DNA from: Gigantopelta aegis | Lineage: Eukaryota; Mollusca; Gastropoda; Neomphalida; Peltospiridae | Length of the DNA stretch: 64,000 bases | NCBI RefSeq assembly: GCF_016097555.1 | Contig: NC_054704.1 | Coordinates: forward strand, 98,711,129 to 98,775,128 | Direction of reading: 5' to 3' | In this document: positions 51,359 through 63,244 of the stretch, one piece after another | Layout: every line of letters starts with the position of its first letter | Numbering within the stretch: position 1 is the first letter of the stretch | The notes under the pieces: generated by a model | What the model was told of the DNA's origin: nothing | Databases searched by the model: none | The model's input: only the letters and a program-made list of their open reading frames with translations | Program-made: the position numbers and the translations under genes

Positions 51359-51960
51359 ATCATGTTTAAAAATTAGAAGTGTAAACAATCATTAATTAAA
51401 TTGAAAGTTAGGTACAATAATGTATTATACTTTTTGAATGCTTTCAAAAATCAATATGAGACAAAATCAGGATGAATATTAAAGACGAATAAAAAAAGGA
51501 AAAAAAAAAAAAGGAAACTAATTTTCACTCATAATTTATAGTTAACAAAACACCCCTAATGCATTGTCAGCCCTGTGGACAGTAAAGCAGAACAGCCCAG
51601 AGATGACTTTCCATGGGGTTTATCAGAGCGAGTCACAACCAATGTTATAATGAGGTAAAAAAGAGATGACAGCTCTAACTGATCAGCCAGTGGAATGTTT
51701 TTTTAGGGCTGTGCCAGAATCATAACAATTATGTAATCTAGACATTTTGGGATTCTATTTCATAATCTAATACTGCTAACCGAGGGGCCCACTTCACTAA
51801 ACTTAGACAACTTTGTGATCTCACAGTACAATGCAGAAACACTTGCAAAGATGATGTGATGTTAATAAAAGAGCCCAAGAGAGATTTGTGAATTAGGCCT
51901 CAGAAACACAGAATCCTGCTACATTTGCAGGTTGTACTGAAAATGTAAATGAGAACTTAC

Positions 51961-52037
51961 ATCTTCTTCGTGAGGGAAACCATGCAGCTGGAGCTTGGAG
52001 AAGACGAGTTTGTCGTTCACAGTCACCTCAAACGAGG
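51961..52037 (-). CDS. MIEN1: SELENOW/MIEN1-like gene, internal coding exon
   Basis: Follows a TTTGTTTCAG acceptor and ends at a consensus GTAAGT donor. Two bases complete a Thr codon, then 25 residues: SFEVTVNDKLVFSKLQLHGF and PHEED. Human MIEN1 reads [25 protein letters not shown] and SELENOW has [20 protein letters not shown], so this is the C-terminal beta-hairpin of the Rdx thioredoxin-like fold. It ends in phase 0, matching both terminal exons. The plus-strand Arg-Glu repeat frame nearby is only the GA microsatellite. Confidence 0.93.
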
Positions 52038-52083
52038 CTGAAACAAACAAGACACCACAGGTTGTACATAAGTACGACAATGA

Positions 52084-52087
<4 letters not shown>

Positions 52088-52157
<70 letters not shown>
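52088..52157. repeat. (GA)n microsatellite
   Basis: About 34 GA units, starting 50 bp upstream of the internal SELENOW-like exon (in transcript orientation a CT-rich tract ahead of the acceptor). Confidence 0.97.
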
Positions 52158-52160
<3 letters not shown>

Positions 52161-52194
52161 GATCGAGATCACTGCCATACAGGCTACTCCTACC

Positions 52195-52385
52195 AATAAA
52201 GCAGTTGGGTATTTTTATAGGCACTTTCCTATGGGCAGGACAGTATATACATGTACCACCACTACTGACATATTGCGGGGCACTGGTTAGGTATAGGGAA
52301 AAACAAGAGTCCATTGAAGGAAATTGATCCTGCGACCCATCACACCTCAAGCGGGTACTCTACCACTGAGCTATGTCCTGCCCCT
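52195..52385 (-). mobile_element. SINE fragment with tRNA-like head
   Basis: GGCACTTTCCTATGGGCAGG, GGGGCACTGGTTAGGTATAG, GATCCTGCGACCCATCACAC and TCTACCACTGAGCTATGTCC, the family's pol III end on the minus strand. Confidence 0.72.
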
Positions 52386-52849
52386 AGAAGGTACATACAT
52401 GTACATTAAGCATGGGCGTACAACTCGGGCAAAACTGGAAAAACAGTGGAAAAAATTCGGGCAAATCAACCCCTCCAGCCCCCCTAAATCAAAGAGTCCC
52501 CATACGCCCATGACATTAAGCCTCATCATGAGTAAAGCATGACATAGAATGAAAAATAAAGTTTGCACTTGAGATTTTCGATAAATGCATAAATTTGTTT
52601 TAATTTGTCTTATTTGATGATACATGCAGTTCAGAATATTAATAAAAATGAAAACAATAAAAAGAGGCAACCAGACATATATACATGTATATATACATGT
52701 TCCTTCCACTTGTAATATATATGTAAACTCATGTAATATCCTCAAAAATCTGAAATGGTCTCATACAGGGTGGTGGGTATATAAATCATAATTCTATCCT
52801 ATGTGTAATCAATTCTAGAAGACCTACATGTATTAATACTACAATGAAA

Positions 52850-53390
52850 ATAATATTTTACCACATTTCGCCTTAATTATCTATTAAACTTCAAAAATGG
52901 CAAAAATGTAGATAGTTATTTTCCAACAAACAAACATCAATCATTCCATAAAATTATTTTGCCAAATTAAAACCAAATTCGCCAACAGGTTTTAAAATTC
53001 CCAATTGGCAAGTGACAGAGCTACATACAGCTCTGCCATGGCGTAACTATAAATTAATATTTGTTTATAAAAAAATCCTGTTATCTCAAGCTATTTGATT
53101 CAGTCCCTTCAACATGGAGATAATGAAGTCTGACTGTATTAGTCTTACAATATTCCATAAATAATAATCAATGAACTACAGCACAATTACTACTACAAGC
53201 AAGGCTAGCTCTAGATCAGCAGAACATTTCACCAAATCATCTATTAAACTGCAGAAAGCAAGCTATTTTCTAACAAAATATCAATTATTACAGGAAAATA
53301 TTTTGTTAAATTAAAATAAAATTCACCAATCGTTTTTAAAATGTATAACTAACAAATTTGGCCAGTGCCAGAGCTAGCTCTGACAAGTAT
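52850..53390. repeat. Two related degraded repeats with AGAGCT palindromes
   Basis: TTCGCCTTAATTATCTATTA...GTGACAGAGCTACATACAGCTCTG (about 52,868-53,034) and CTAGCTCTAGATCAGCAGAA...GTGCCAGAGCTAGCTCTGAC (about 53,205-53,382) share the order 'ACCAAATnATCTATTAAACT...TTTTAAAAT...CCAGTG/AAGTG'. They look like relatives of the CAGGGC-ended element at 54,739-54,882. Confidence 0.55.
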
Positions 53391-53469
53391 TAGCTTGGAG
53401 AAATGTTGCGTTCCTAGAGTAAGAATAAACATGAACATGTACACTGTAGAACGTATTCACACAACTTAC

Positions 53470-53573
53470 TTGAACGGCCAACTCGTCCCTGCACAATAAC
53501 ATTCCCGGACGGAAACTGCCGACTGATGGCATGACGGAGTTCCCGGTACCGGGGTTCGTAACCTCACCCACCA
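53470..53573 (-). CDS. MIEN1: SELENOW/MIEN1-like gene, redox exon with in-frame UGA (Sec)
   Basis: Follows a TTTTATTTTGCAG acceptor and ends at GTAAGT. The first base T completes a codon begun in the missing first exon; TG+T would give Cys. Then come GGT GGG TGA GGT TAC, that is GGUGYEPRY, followed by RELRHAISRQFPSGNVIVQG and RVGRS. Vertebrate SELENOW reads [20 protein letters not shown] and MIEN1 reads [20 protein letters not shown]. The family's CxxU/CxxC redox motif is therefore C-G-G-U with the UGA at 53,564-53,566. The frame is open and conserved on both sides of the UGA, so it is decoded as selenocysteine rather than being a nonsense mutation. Proteins of this family act in thiol redox control; MIEN1 is membrane-anchored and promotes actin remodelling in mammals. 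The first exon was not found. Confidence 0.9.
53564..53566 (-). other. In-frame UGA predicted to encode selenocysteine
   Basis: TGA on the minus strand at the exact position of Sec in SELENOW and of the second Cys of CxxC in MIEN1. The downstream frame continues with family-conserved sequence for about 90 residues. Two SECIS-like hairpins follow in the alternative 3'UTRs. Confidence 0.88.
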
Positions 53574-54738
53574 CTGCAAAATAAAAGAACAAATGTGATA
53601 TAAAATAGAAGAAATGCCTAAAGATACTATGCAGACTGTTAAAAATTAACAACTCTGGAAATGTGGTACATAGAGAATACTACATGAGTGGCCATTAGAT
53701 ACCATTTTTATCTTACAACAAATTGTTTTAAAACGTATCTATCACCAAAACCAAGCTGGATACATCTTTAAACAAATTGTAAAGCCAAGCGCTCACACAG
53801 AACATAAAACTGGGTGTTTTTTTTAAAACAGAAACATGTTTCGATCAAGATTGTTTGCTAAACAAAAATTCACTACTGGCGAAACATCACTTGACGATAA
53901 ACATATCTGCGAACGAATGTGAAGCTCATGATATAAAAATGCTGACCCCTTTGGTCATGTGACTTGACAGTTTGGAGGTGCTACTTGTCATGTTTTCATT
54001 TGCCATATTTGTTACTCATATCGGACAACTGCAGTTAACGATGATTGAAATATGAAACAGGTTTCTGTTTTTGAAAAACAATTTTATGTGCTGTGTACGC
54101 TTAAATTAACCACGTTTTAATATTTTTTAATCCATTAAGTACTCTACATTATCTGATTATTGGTAAACCAAAATCCATACCAGTGTGAGCCCTGATATGG
54201 TGGTATGGGTTTGATTCCGTGTGTATGTAAACAAAACAGATACTGAAAAGTATTGAAAGTAAAATTAGAGAATTGTTTAGTCTACCTACCCCAGTCAAGA
54301 TGACAACAGGTGTGCAGTCCTAATAATTCAAACTTCATGTGGTATCACATTTCTAACTGACTGTGTAATCAAACATCAATTGGCTGGTTCAAACCAGTTA
54401 TAACCTGATGGTTTAGGATGCAATTCTAACCAGGTCCCAACACTGTCTTGTTAGTTTTTCCCCATCCCACAACCACAACTAATATATAAAAAATCATGAA
54501 ATAGCACATATATCTGCCTGTTGCCCACTATTATATCAATGACATATAGACTTCAACTACCTCAACATAACCCTAAAATTACACGTAACCCTTAAGTTAC
54601 CCAAAATCTAACCCTATCTCTAACAATAACCCCAACCAATAAAGAGTAACAGTTGGATATTTGACCAATCTTGGAAATTAATGGATACATTTTTGTAAAA
54701 AATTTTTAGAAAGATTATAGTAAGAAAACTTAGGATCT

Positions 54739-54882
54739 CAGGGCACTCGCCAAATTTGCCAATTTGGTGAAAGAATTTCATATAATAATTGAATTTTGTT
54801 GAAAATATTGGTGAGTTTCTGCAATTTTTAAAAAATAATAGATAATTTGGCGAACTTTTCTATACACCCAGAGCTAGCCCTG
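54739..54882. mobile_element. hAT-like MITE, CAGGGC...GCCCTG
   Basis: CAGGGC and GCCCTG ends are flanked by GATCT on both sides (54,734-54,738 and 54,883-54,887). Inner words CGCCAAATTTGCC and TAATTTGGCGAAC also pair. Confidence 0.68.
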
Positions 54883-54929
54883 GATCTGTTTTGTTTTTAT
54901 TACATACCTCAAATTCTTTTCTGGCAGAA

Positions 54930-55050
54930 AGCCCATAATTTAGCATGTTTCCTCTGAAGACACTGTATCAGAATTACCAACTGTTTGATATTCAATATCC
55001 TTAATTAATTCATTAATGTGCTCTAGTGACAAAATAAACTTTAATCTAAT
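54930..55050 (+). mobile_element. SINE tail fragment
   Basis: TTAGCATGTTTCCTCTGAAG, TCAGAATTACCAACTGTTTG and TTAATGTGCTCTAGTGACAA, then AATAAACTTTAA, in plus orientation. Confidence 0.65.
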
Positions 55051-55561
55051 TTTTAGTAATCCATCTACACACATGTATGTAGTTGTAGATAAACTTTCAA
55101 AATATACTCTGGCTTTTGTTTTGAAGGCTCAGATCAGATGGCCATCGTGTAATTGTTTTAATATTGTACAGAGCGGGGTGTGCACATCAAGATTGTTTTC
55201 AAAACTAACAATGGGCATGATCTGAATACAGGTGCATGAATGACTGCTGGTTCAACCATGACAAGTGCAACGTCATTATATACATAACTGGTGATCACTC
55301 AACCCATACAGTTTGTTTAGTCTGTCACTTTGAAGACCTTTCAGTGGCTGCTCATGGCAGTGTCAAGTTACATCAGATTGTAAATTTATTAGCGACAGGG
55401 ATAGCAGGGGATAACAGGTGAAATATGCCACACTGTGCATACCCAGTGACTGCATAACATGAGGAACATGAGATGGTGATGCAATGGTAGACGGGAAGGA
55501 AAGGAATGCTTGTCTACCTCTTTTGGCCCATCCCAAAGCCACTGTAAACTAAATTGTTGAT

Positions 55562-55885
55562 GTAACACTTCATTAGGTGTGAAAGGGACCATTGGTAGAG
55601 CACTCCCCTGAGGTGCTTAGATTACAGGATCGAATCCCCTCACAGGACCTATTCTCTTGATTTTCCAATCCCAACCAATGCCCCATAACTGGTATATCAG
55701 AGGCTGTAAAAGTTGTACATGTTGTTCTGTCTGTAGGAAAGTGCATGTAAGAGATACCTTGCTGCTAAATGAAAAATGTACACTATAATAATATGTCAGA
55801 ATTATCAAATGTTTCACAACCAGTAGGCAATGATTAATAAATCACTGTGCTTCAGGGCTGTCATTAAACAAAACAAACTTTAAAG
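55562..55885 (+). mobile_element. SINE, plus strand, with tRNA-like head
   Basis: A head with GACCATTGGTAGAGCACTCC and GATTACAGGATCGAATCCCC (B-box-like GGATCGAATCC), then CAACCAATGCCCCATAACTG, AAGAGATACCTTGCTGCTAA and the tail TCATTAAACAAAACAAACTTTAAA. Confidence 0.8.
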
Positions 55886-56170
55886 GGATCGTTCCGAGTT
55901 TTCTTCCATTGAAAGATGTTTCTGACTAACAAAGACTTTTTAACAACTAAAATTACATATTAAATACATTTCCTTGTTCAGAACATCATTGTCTGAATAT
56001 ACGTCTTTCTAGTCATCCTAATGTTTGTAATGGCCAAAACCTCAATATACTTCCTCATTTAGTCTCAAGGTTAGAAATATTTAATACTTTTAATAAGAAT
56101 TAAAGTAGCTGACCCTATTTCTCTAGGTACATGAACTATATACTAGAAACACACTGGATTTGCCAAAATT
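55884..56170. mobile_element. Truncated relative of the piggyBac-like MITE
   Basis: AGGGATCGTTCCGAGTTTTC, AGATGTTTCTGACTAACAAA and ACATATTAAATACATTTCCTT follow the order of 29,919-30,303, directly after TTAA at the SINE end. The right terminal repeat is missing. Confidence 0.6.
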
Positions 56171-56220
56171 GATAATTTACAGTATTAAACAAGTTGTAAG
56201 TAATGAGTAATTCAATGGCA

Positions 56221-56251
<31 letters not shown>

Positions 56252-56612
56252 ACAAAAACAAACAAAAAAACAAAACAAAATAAACATTCACATACATACA
56301 GTAGATAAATTATTAATTATATACTGTACACCAACTAATACATATAGCTGCAGTTAACTGCCTAATAACTACATTGTAGGCTCATGTTGTTTTAATTGGA
56401 AGAGAGTGAGAGATGAGAAATTTGGATTGAAACCGTTAAACATACATTGTACAAACATGTACAGCAATCAAGGGTACATTAATCACACACATCTACATGT
56501 AGATTGTCTTTTTAACTTCTTGTCATCATTGTCTGTACATGTATGTAGTAGTTTACACTTCCAGGGTTTTTTGTGGGGGTTTTGTTGTTGTTGCTGGGTT
56601 TGTTTTGTGGGG

Positions 56613-56945
56613 TGGGGCAGGACGTAGCTCAATGGTACAGAGCTCATCTGATGCGCGATCGATCTAGGATTGATTCCTGTTGGTGGGCCCATTCGGCTAT
56701 TTCTTGTTCGACCCAGTGCTCCACAAATGGTGTAACAAAGGCTGTGGTATGTACTATCCTGTCTGTGGGATGGTGCATAAAGAAGATCCCTTGCTGCTAA
56801 TCGAAAAGAGTAGCCCATGAAGTGGCGACAGTGGGTTTCCTCTCTCAATATCTGTGTGGTCCTTAATAATCATATGTCCGATGCCATATAACTGTAAATA
56901 AAATGTGCTGAGTGTGCTGTTTAAATAAAACATTTTCTTCCTTCC
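56613..56945 (+). mobile_element. SINE, plus strand, nearly full length
   Basis: A pol III head (GACGTAGCTCAATGGTACAG, an A-box-like tRNA start, and GATCTAGGATTGATTCCTG), then CCCATTCGGCTATTTCTTGT, GGTGCATAAAGAAGATCCCT, AGTAGCCCATGAAGTGGCGA and the tail TTAAATAAAACATTTTCTTC. Confidence 0.85.
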
Positions 56946-58862
56946 TTCCTGTTTTGTGGGTTGTTTTTTTGGGGTGGAAGGGGATGGGGCATAAGCACAA
57001 AAACACCACTGTGCACCCCTAAATTCAATGAAATATTGCCCACTCATTTGAACAAATGAGGGGTGCCATTTTTCATGCTCCTGAGTTTAAAAAAAAATTA
57101 AAGTCTGCTGTTTTATTCTATTATATAGTTTACACTATAAATGTCACACACTGGTATATATACAGGTATAGTATTGTTATTTATAAATTACTTTCCAATT
57201 AATGTTCAACCACACTGTACTACAAATCCACTGAACTATAAAGACCTAATCTGAATTACAGCCAGTACCAGGATTTGAACCCAGCACCTACCAGGCCAGT
57301 ATTTTTCTATGGTACAGCAGAGTACACAGGTGTACCTGTAGATATTCATGCATTGATGTAGGTTAATTTATGCAGCTATTCTTGTACTGTTGTATCATTT
57401 GCCGAGTCATTGCCTGTTAGAAGAATGCCTGTTAGAAGAATGCTTTCGCTGAGTCACAGAGATAAAAGCTTGGGTCAATAAAACTTGGCCTGCTTCAAAT
57501 ACACAAAATTGTATGGTGGCCATTCAAATCCTATGTCATTAAATATCCATACACACCAAGTCACAATTAATGTCTCATAAGGGAATATAAATATCATACT
57601 TAATTTAGGTACCTGCAATAAAATCATATACATATACATAAATCAGCAACATTCAGGGTTGGTGTCAAAACTTCAAAAATCAATACAGGATACACTGTAA
57701 TTATATACTTGTATGTAATAATCATGATCATCAAATCTACATTATCTAGTATTCTAAGTACTTGTAAAATTCACATCATGCTTCTAAGGATGAGTGTATT
57801 TGTACTTCCCATACAGGACAGTACATACCATGACCTTTGATGTACCAATTGTGGGGCACTGATTGGGATGAGAGATAAAAAAAAAAAAAAAAGAGATTTA
57901 AAAAAACCTGTTCATCCTAGTGTATTTCGAACTAAAATTAACATTAAAACGTTTGTCATGAGATAATGAGTGCTCACGAATGTGTCCAGGGTCACGTTCC
58001 TCGAAGTGATCTTAGCATTAAGATTCCCTCAGGTCCCTCACTCCTTCCTATTGTGCAGCTACTGATAAAATTATTGATACTTTTCAGTTTTAAAAAACGT
58101 GCATTATACTTAATGACTTAATCAAAACACCTTGCCCAATACCACTGCCATTAAAGAATGATGCAAAGATTTCTGACAGGGAACTACAGGCCAAAGTGTT
58201 CTGGTGAGTAGTTCCTTAAGATTCATTCAGAATCACGGTCTATAAATTCCTAACAACGAAGTCTGATCATATGTAGCGACATTAAAAATATTGGTTTATT
58301 TATTAATAAATCCAATTATTGCAACTACATGTCTTTGATCCAAACAATTATTATAGACCAAATAAAAAATTTACTATGCATCTGCTAGCTGCAAAAATGT
58401 CCCATAATAGGCTCTATTACTCGAAAAATATTACAAAAAAAGATATTCTTAAATAGATAAAAGATCACTAACTTTTTCAGTCGCTTAAAAAACCAAAAAT
58501 GGAATCTAATATTATCTATATTAGATGACCATGATGTTGTGACAGATGTTAAATATTACTAGTGTCGTTAATTTATCAAATTGAAATAAAACATCAGAAT
58601 GCATTCCATGATCTCTTCCATCTCAGCGGTAACTGTTTCCTCCGATAGACACTGAGACAGTCCATCCCATCAATAGCAGGTCATTTCTGCCCCGGTGCAT
58701 GTTCGGCCCCATATACAATATTTAAAGTATTATTGTTTGTAATTGCTAAATTCTATACAAGTATGTTGTTGGTATACCCAGAACTTAAAAAAAAAAAAAA
58801 AAATGATCTCAGTACATTCATTACACAACTTTTTTTTTTTTTTAATTATCACCATGCATACA
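56946..58862. other. No gene seen
   Basis: AT-rich sequence with SINE fragments at about 57,255-57,310 (GGATTTGAACCCAGCACC, minus) and 57,812-57,890 (CAGGACAGTACATACCATGA, minus), and a 16-bp tandem pair (GCCTGTTAGAAGAATG) at 57,411-57,442. The first exon of the SELENOW/MIEN1-like gene should lie in this direction, but I could not identify it. Confidence 0.5.
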
Positions 58863-59216
58863 CGGGGCTTCTAGAATTTTTATAAAATCCACTAGTCATG
58901 GCGATCATTTGATTTATAAAATTTATTAGCCATGGTTCAAAATTCTCTAGCCCAACTTTACTTTAAGTTAATACAATTTTACTAAATAATAGTAATAATC
59001 AGATGTGTCACTTAAAGAGGGAGATAGAGCTTAAAAACACTAACAATGGGATGTGGGGTTGGGTGCAGGATATTCATATTTACAAAATAGGCTTAACTGC
59101 AACATTTGACCAAATATTTTCACGAGCCATTGGGCATGGCAATAGTAGTTGTTTACTAGCCCAACATTGAATATTACTAGCCATGGGAGTGAGGCTACCA
59201 TAATCTAGAAGCCCTG
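58863..59216. mobile_element. hAT-like element, C[A/G]GGGCTTCTAGA ends
   Basis: The left CGGGGCTTCTAGAATTT and right TAATCTAGAAGCCCTG ends pair over 13 bp with one change. Interior ACTAGTCATGGCGATCATTT, TAGCCATGGTTCAAAATTCT and TACTAGCCCAACATTGAAT, ACTAGCCATGGGAGTG form nested inverted words. Target duplication is not clean. Confidence 0.62.
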
Positions 59217-59884
59217 ACATATAATCAAACAATTAATCCAAAATATAGATTCACACACAATGTTCAATAGTTTATACAGTTAATTTAAACATTATCTTCT
59301 ACAGCTTCAGGCATAGAACTAGAAGGTGTGTAGGCCTACATGTTCCCCACATGTCTTCAGTTATTTTGTAAAATGGCCAGCTAATATGAATTGTCTGCTT
59401 ACATCTGTACAGTCTATTTACACTTAAACGCATGCAAGCACACACACACACACACACACTACTTTGTCAAAAATCACTTGATAGTTAATAGCACAAAGCA
59501 TTGCACACAAAGTAACGATATCTAAAATAAACAACAAAACTCACATCGATAAAATAGTTTCATTTAATCAAATCCAAATCGAGATGTGACTGGGGCCAAA
59601 ATGATTAGGATTATGGGGCTGAAATTGACAGGGGCCGAACATGCATCAGAGCCGAAAGTCTCAAAAGCATCCCATTCTCAAAAACGAGGTAACCAGGGAC
59701 GGGCCTGCCAGGGTTATGAGAGAACCTACTGCTGGCACAGCACCAAGGGTTATTTTATACAAACTATAAACAGTATAAACTATAAACAGGCCAGTACATA
59801 CAACAGCCTTCTAAGCCTTTAGTGGTATAAGGTACGCGGCACTGGTTGGGAAAATGAAAACGTTATCGGGAATGTAAATTTATT

Positions 59885-60075
59885 TGGACCACAGAACCAC
59901 ACGGAACGTCTTTTTTCCTACTATGAAATTTACCACGTTATTTATTTCTGAGCCGATTGATTTGTAAATTGCACACAAAAATAGTATATTTTGTTACTTC
60001 TAAAACACTTTTACTTTTCTTCTTACGTCAAACCAAACTGAAATTATTTACAAAACACATTTTTATAGAATGATG
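59885..60075 (+). repeat. Dispersed repeat, direct copy of 25,670-25,860
   Basis: CTACTATGAAATTTACCACG, CCGATTGATTTGTAAATTGC, TTTACTTTTCTTCTTACGTC and TTTATAGAATGATG. Similarity stops abruptly at about 60,076 and resumes weakly at 63,890 (TGATATGACGGACT versus TGATGGGACAGACT), as expected for an insertion. Confidence 0.72.
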
Positions 60076-60454
60076 TGGCCTCAGATTACAGTTATCTTCC
60101 CATTTGGTTGTCCAAAATCCGGAAGTTTCACCGCGCAAGTAGTCTGCTGTTTGACTGTGATTATTTCATGGCAGACAGGTATGAAGTGGCAACTGTTTGA
60201 CTGAAGTGACAGGGGATAGCATGTAGTTTGTAAACATGTGTAACTTGTTGACATTGAAGACTTGTTTGTGGTAATTCCGGCCCATGCAAAAGTAGTGCTT
60301 TTTGTGTAAAATGGGTGTACTCCGGCCTGGTTTAGAGGGTGTGTCTGTTTAAACCAATAGGAGAAGCCACGGTGACGTCACATGTTTTGATCACGTGGTA
60401 CCGCGTGAGCGCTGGTAGGCAAGAAACCAGTTGACAATACTGGCATTAGTAGTA

Positions 60455-60625
60455 ATGAACAATCGAATGTTTTTCCGTCAATTAAATCAGTGTAGACTAG
60501 TTTTTGATGAATGGTATTTTGTCATGGTAATTTCATACGTTGTTGTTAGATGCACAAGTCACTGTAGTAAGGATTATGAAATTAGTTTCATCAAATACAG
60601 TGGAAGCGAAACGTTGAACAGTTAA
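60455..60625 (+). pseudogene. Short frame resembling the start of a THAP-type zinc finger
   Basis: The frame MNNRMFFRQLNQCRLVFDEW...VVVRCTSHCSKDYEISFIKY ends in TAG-flanked non-coding sequence. The spacing of CTSHC and ISFIKYS recalls the first zinc ligands and the SFHxFP motif of THAP domains, but the proline and histidine are missing and no C-terminal half follows. It may be a relic or chance. Confidence 0.2.
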
Positions 60626-61775
60626 AGCTGACAACAATCAACTTTGCCCATCCCACAACGGAGATCGTCATTTTATACAAGGTTTGTTGTATGTTATTCA
60701 TTCGTAATACTAATACACGTCAGTATTTATTGAAATGAAAATTGAAAAAGATAATAAAATAAAAAATAATAATAATAAAAGCCCCCCCAAACTGACATGG
60801 AAACAAAGTTACCCTGTGAACAGTAGGCCTACCCAGTCAATCGACAAACAACGTTTTATGTAACTTTTTGTTTGTATTGACAGATCCATTATAGTGGGTT
60901 TAAAAACAAAATCTGAATATATTTTATATTGTATTATGCCATAAAAATATGTAGGTGGCTGGAGTATTTATATTTTTAATTAAATAACAGGGAGCTGTGT
61001 GTGTGTACGTGTGTGTGTGTGTGTGTGCAATCAAGCATATATATATTGTTTCATATGAAAATGGTTGTGAAATATTTCCATTTATTAATTATATTATATG
61101 TTAATTATAATGTTTTACTTTTTTTATTGAAGAATGTAAATGTGATCCACAGGTGTATTTGTAATGTGTAAGTGATTTTTTAATAATAAAATAAAAGGTA
61201 TAAACATTTCAGGGTGGGATATCAGGTGTATGAAATCATTTGTTTGGGATTAAAAATAAATAAATACTAATAATAAAACTGGATATTGATCCACAAGTTG
61301 GTGAATAGCCATTATATTTTATTAAAAACATAAATTATGTTACATGCATTTATTATATAAGTTATCTGAATTTGTTTGCAGGAAATAAAGAAAGAAAAGG
61401 GAGCTGATTGTATTTATAAAGTATTATTGTCATCAGTGACAGATGTCAATATGTCTTCACAAATACATTTATGTGTATTCAAATATTTCAATAATATTCA
61501 ATATACACAATATAAAACTTTCATACTTATATATCATAGAAATTTACCAATTTTTTCTTATTTTTTTCCTAGGTATCAGTGATCCCTGTTTATGGACAAA
61601 AAGAGAACCGGCAACTCTTGGATGAAAAATGGGCCTTTCACGATGAATTAAGGGCGTTTAAGTTTTAGGGTGAATTAAGGGATGCTAAGGAGAACACTGG
61701 TATCAGATTCAGCGATTCTTTTCTACAGTATCTCATGTTTCTGTGCATAAGAGGGATACCAGAACTTTTTTCACT

Positions 61776-61990
61776 GACTTTCCAAACTACCATGTGCAAT
61801 ATTATTGGGGCTATTCAGTATGTGATGATGACATTGATAACACACTGACTTTCCAAACTACCATATGCAATATTATTGGGGCTATTCAGTATGTGATGAT
61901 GACATTGATAACATACTGACTTTCCAAACTACCATATTATGCAATATGATTGGGGCTATTCAGTATGTGATGATGACATTGATAACACTT
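61776..61990. repeat. 71-bp tandem repeat, three copies
   Basis: Units begin GACTTTCCAAACTACCAT at 61,776, 61,847 and 61,918 and include GGGGCTATTCAGTATGTGAT. The third has a 3-bp insertion (CCATATTATGC). Confidence 0.92.
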
Positions 61991-62289
61991 GGATTTAATC
62001 TTTTTTTACCAGGATCTCGATTTTCTAATAAAAACAGACTTTACAAAATCAATAAAATTATATCGAGAAACAGTAGACAACACATATTTATTATTTTCTT
62101 TTTCTATTATCATTATAAAACCAATGATCAAATGATATTTGCATTGTGTTAATGTGTGTCTTACATTAAAACATTGTATTGTTACCATTTACAGTAATTT
62201 GTTGTTTTAACTGGTTTATTAATCAGGTTGAAAGTGATAGCCTTTGAAAACTGTGCCCTCTTGTCAAAGGTAACTGACACTGTTTTAGA

Positions 62290-62600
62290 TTTGAAAGGAA
62301 GGAATCTTTTATTTAACAATGCACTCAAGTCATTTTAATTACGGATATATAGAGTCGGACATGTTTAGGGATCACACAGATAATATTAGGGAGGAAACCT
62401 GCTGCTGTCACATAATGGATTACTCTTTCCGATTAACAATAAGGGATCTTTTATATGCATCAGCCCACAGACAGGATAATAAATAGTGTAGCATTTGTTA
62501 CACCAGTTGTAGAGCACTGGCTGGAATGAGAAATAGCCCTATAGGACCACCAACAGGAATCAATCCTAGATCGACTGCATATTAAACTATGTCCTGGCCT
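62290..62600 (-). mobile_element. SINE, minus strand
   Basis: GAATCTTTTATTTAACAATG, GATTACTCTTTCCGATTAAC, AAGGGATCTTTTATATGCAT, GAGCACTGGCTGGAATGAGA and AATCAATCCTAGATCGACTG in family order. Confidence 0.8.
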
Positions 62601-63001
62601 GCATGGGATTAGGTGATTAAAATATTAATGGCAATTTTTATGTATATATATATAAAAAAATAATGCTACAAAATGTTCTGAAGATGGAACCACAAAGGTG
62701 AGGGACCAAGTAACTTTGAGATGTATCCGGTTTTAAAAGGCTAAGTTCTGTACTAATATTTAAAAAGGGATGCTGTAGCTAGAGGGAGCAATGTATGTGT
62801 GGTCATGGAACATGTATGGAAACTAAATTTAGGTTCCTCCATTTTAATACAATGTGTTAATATGTATCCGATATCAGCAAGTTTAAGGAATAAAAAAGGA
62901 CTTGATAAAATTAATAGTTTTAAAGTTTTTGTAAAGTTTTCTAATAAGATACTTGCTTAAATTTATTGTTGATGAAAAGCCTTACAAATGAACCAGTAGA
63001 C

Positions 63002-63074
63002 AAGTCTGATGTGTTATATATATATATAACTACTGTCTATATATTGTCTACTGGTTGTTCATTTGTAACAAATG

Positions 63075-63115
<41 letters not shown>

Positions 63116-63185
63116 ATCTATATGTACATATATATGTATATGTATATATACATATATGCATATATATATATATATTATACATATA

Positions 63186-63241
<56 letters not shown>
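63002..63241. repeat. (TA)n-rich microsatellite
   Basis: A long alternating TA tract with ATGTATATG and CATATATGCATA interruptions. The Ile-Tyr-rich open frames across it are artefacts. Confidence 0.95.

Positions 63242-63244
<3 letters not shown>

Noticed and set aside
51995..52327. Arg-Glu repeat protein (plus) and Ser-Leu repeat protein (minus)
   Set aside because: They arise from the GA microsatellite. Only the minus-strand exon at 51,961-52,037 is real.
53564..53566. Reading the UGA as a nonsense mutation in a pseudogene
   Set aside because: It falls exactly on the Sec position of SELENOW, both flanks and all splice sites are intact, and two SECIS-like hairpins follow.
53746..53766. 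Possible first exon of the SELENOW/MIEN1-like gene: minus-strand ATG TAT CCA GCT TGG TTT TG before GTGATA
   Set aside because: It would complete the Cys codon correctly, but the donor is weak, the encoded MYPAWF does not resemble the family's first beta strand, and the region is AT-rich repeat-like sequence. Likely coincidence.
58600..58690. Minus-strand frame AIDGMDCLSVYRRKQLPLRW, suggestive of coding
   Set aside because: No acceptor or donor in a consistent phase and no recognised homologue. It does not provide the missing SELENOW-like first exon.
59586..59822. 78-residue open frame
   Set aside because: No family resemblance. Built from repeated GGGGCCGAA-type words that also occur near 58,690; no splice context or start signal.
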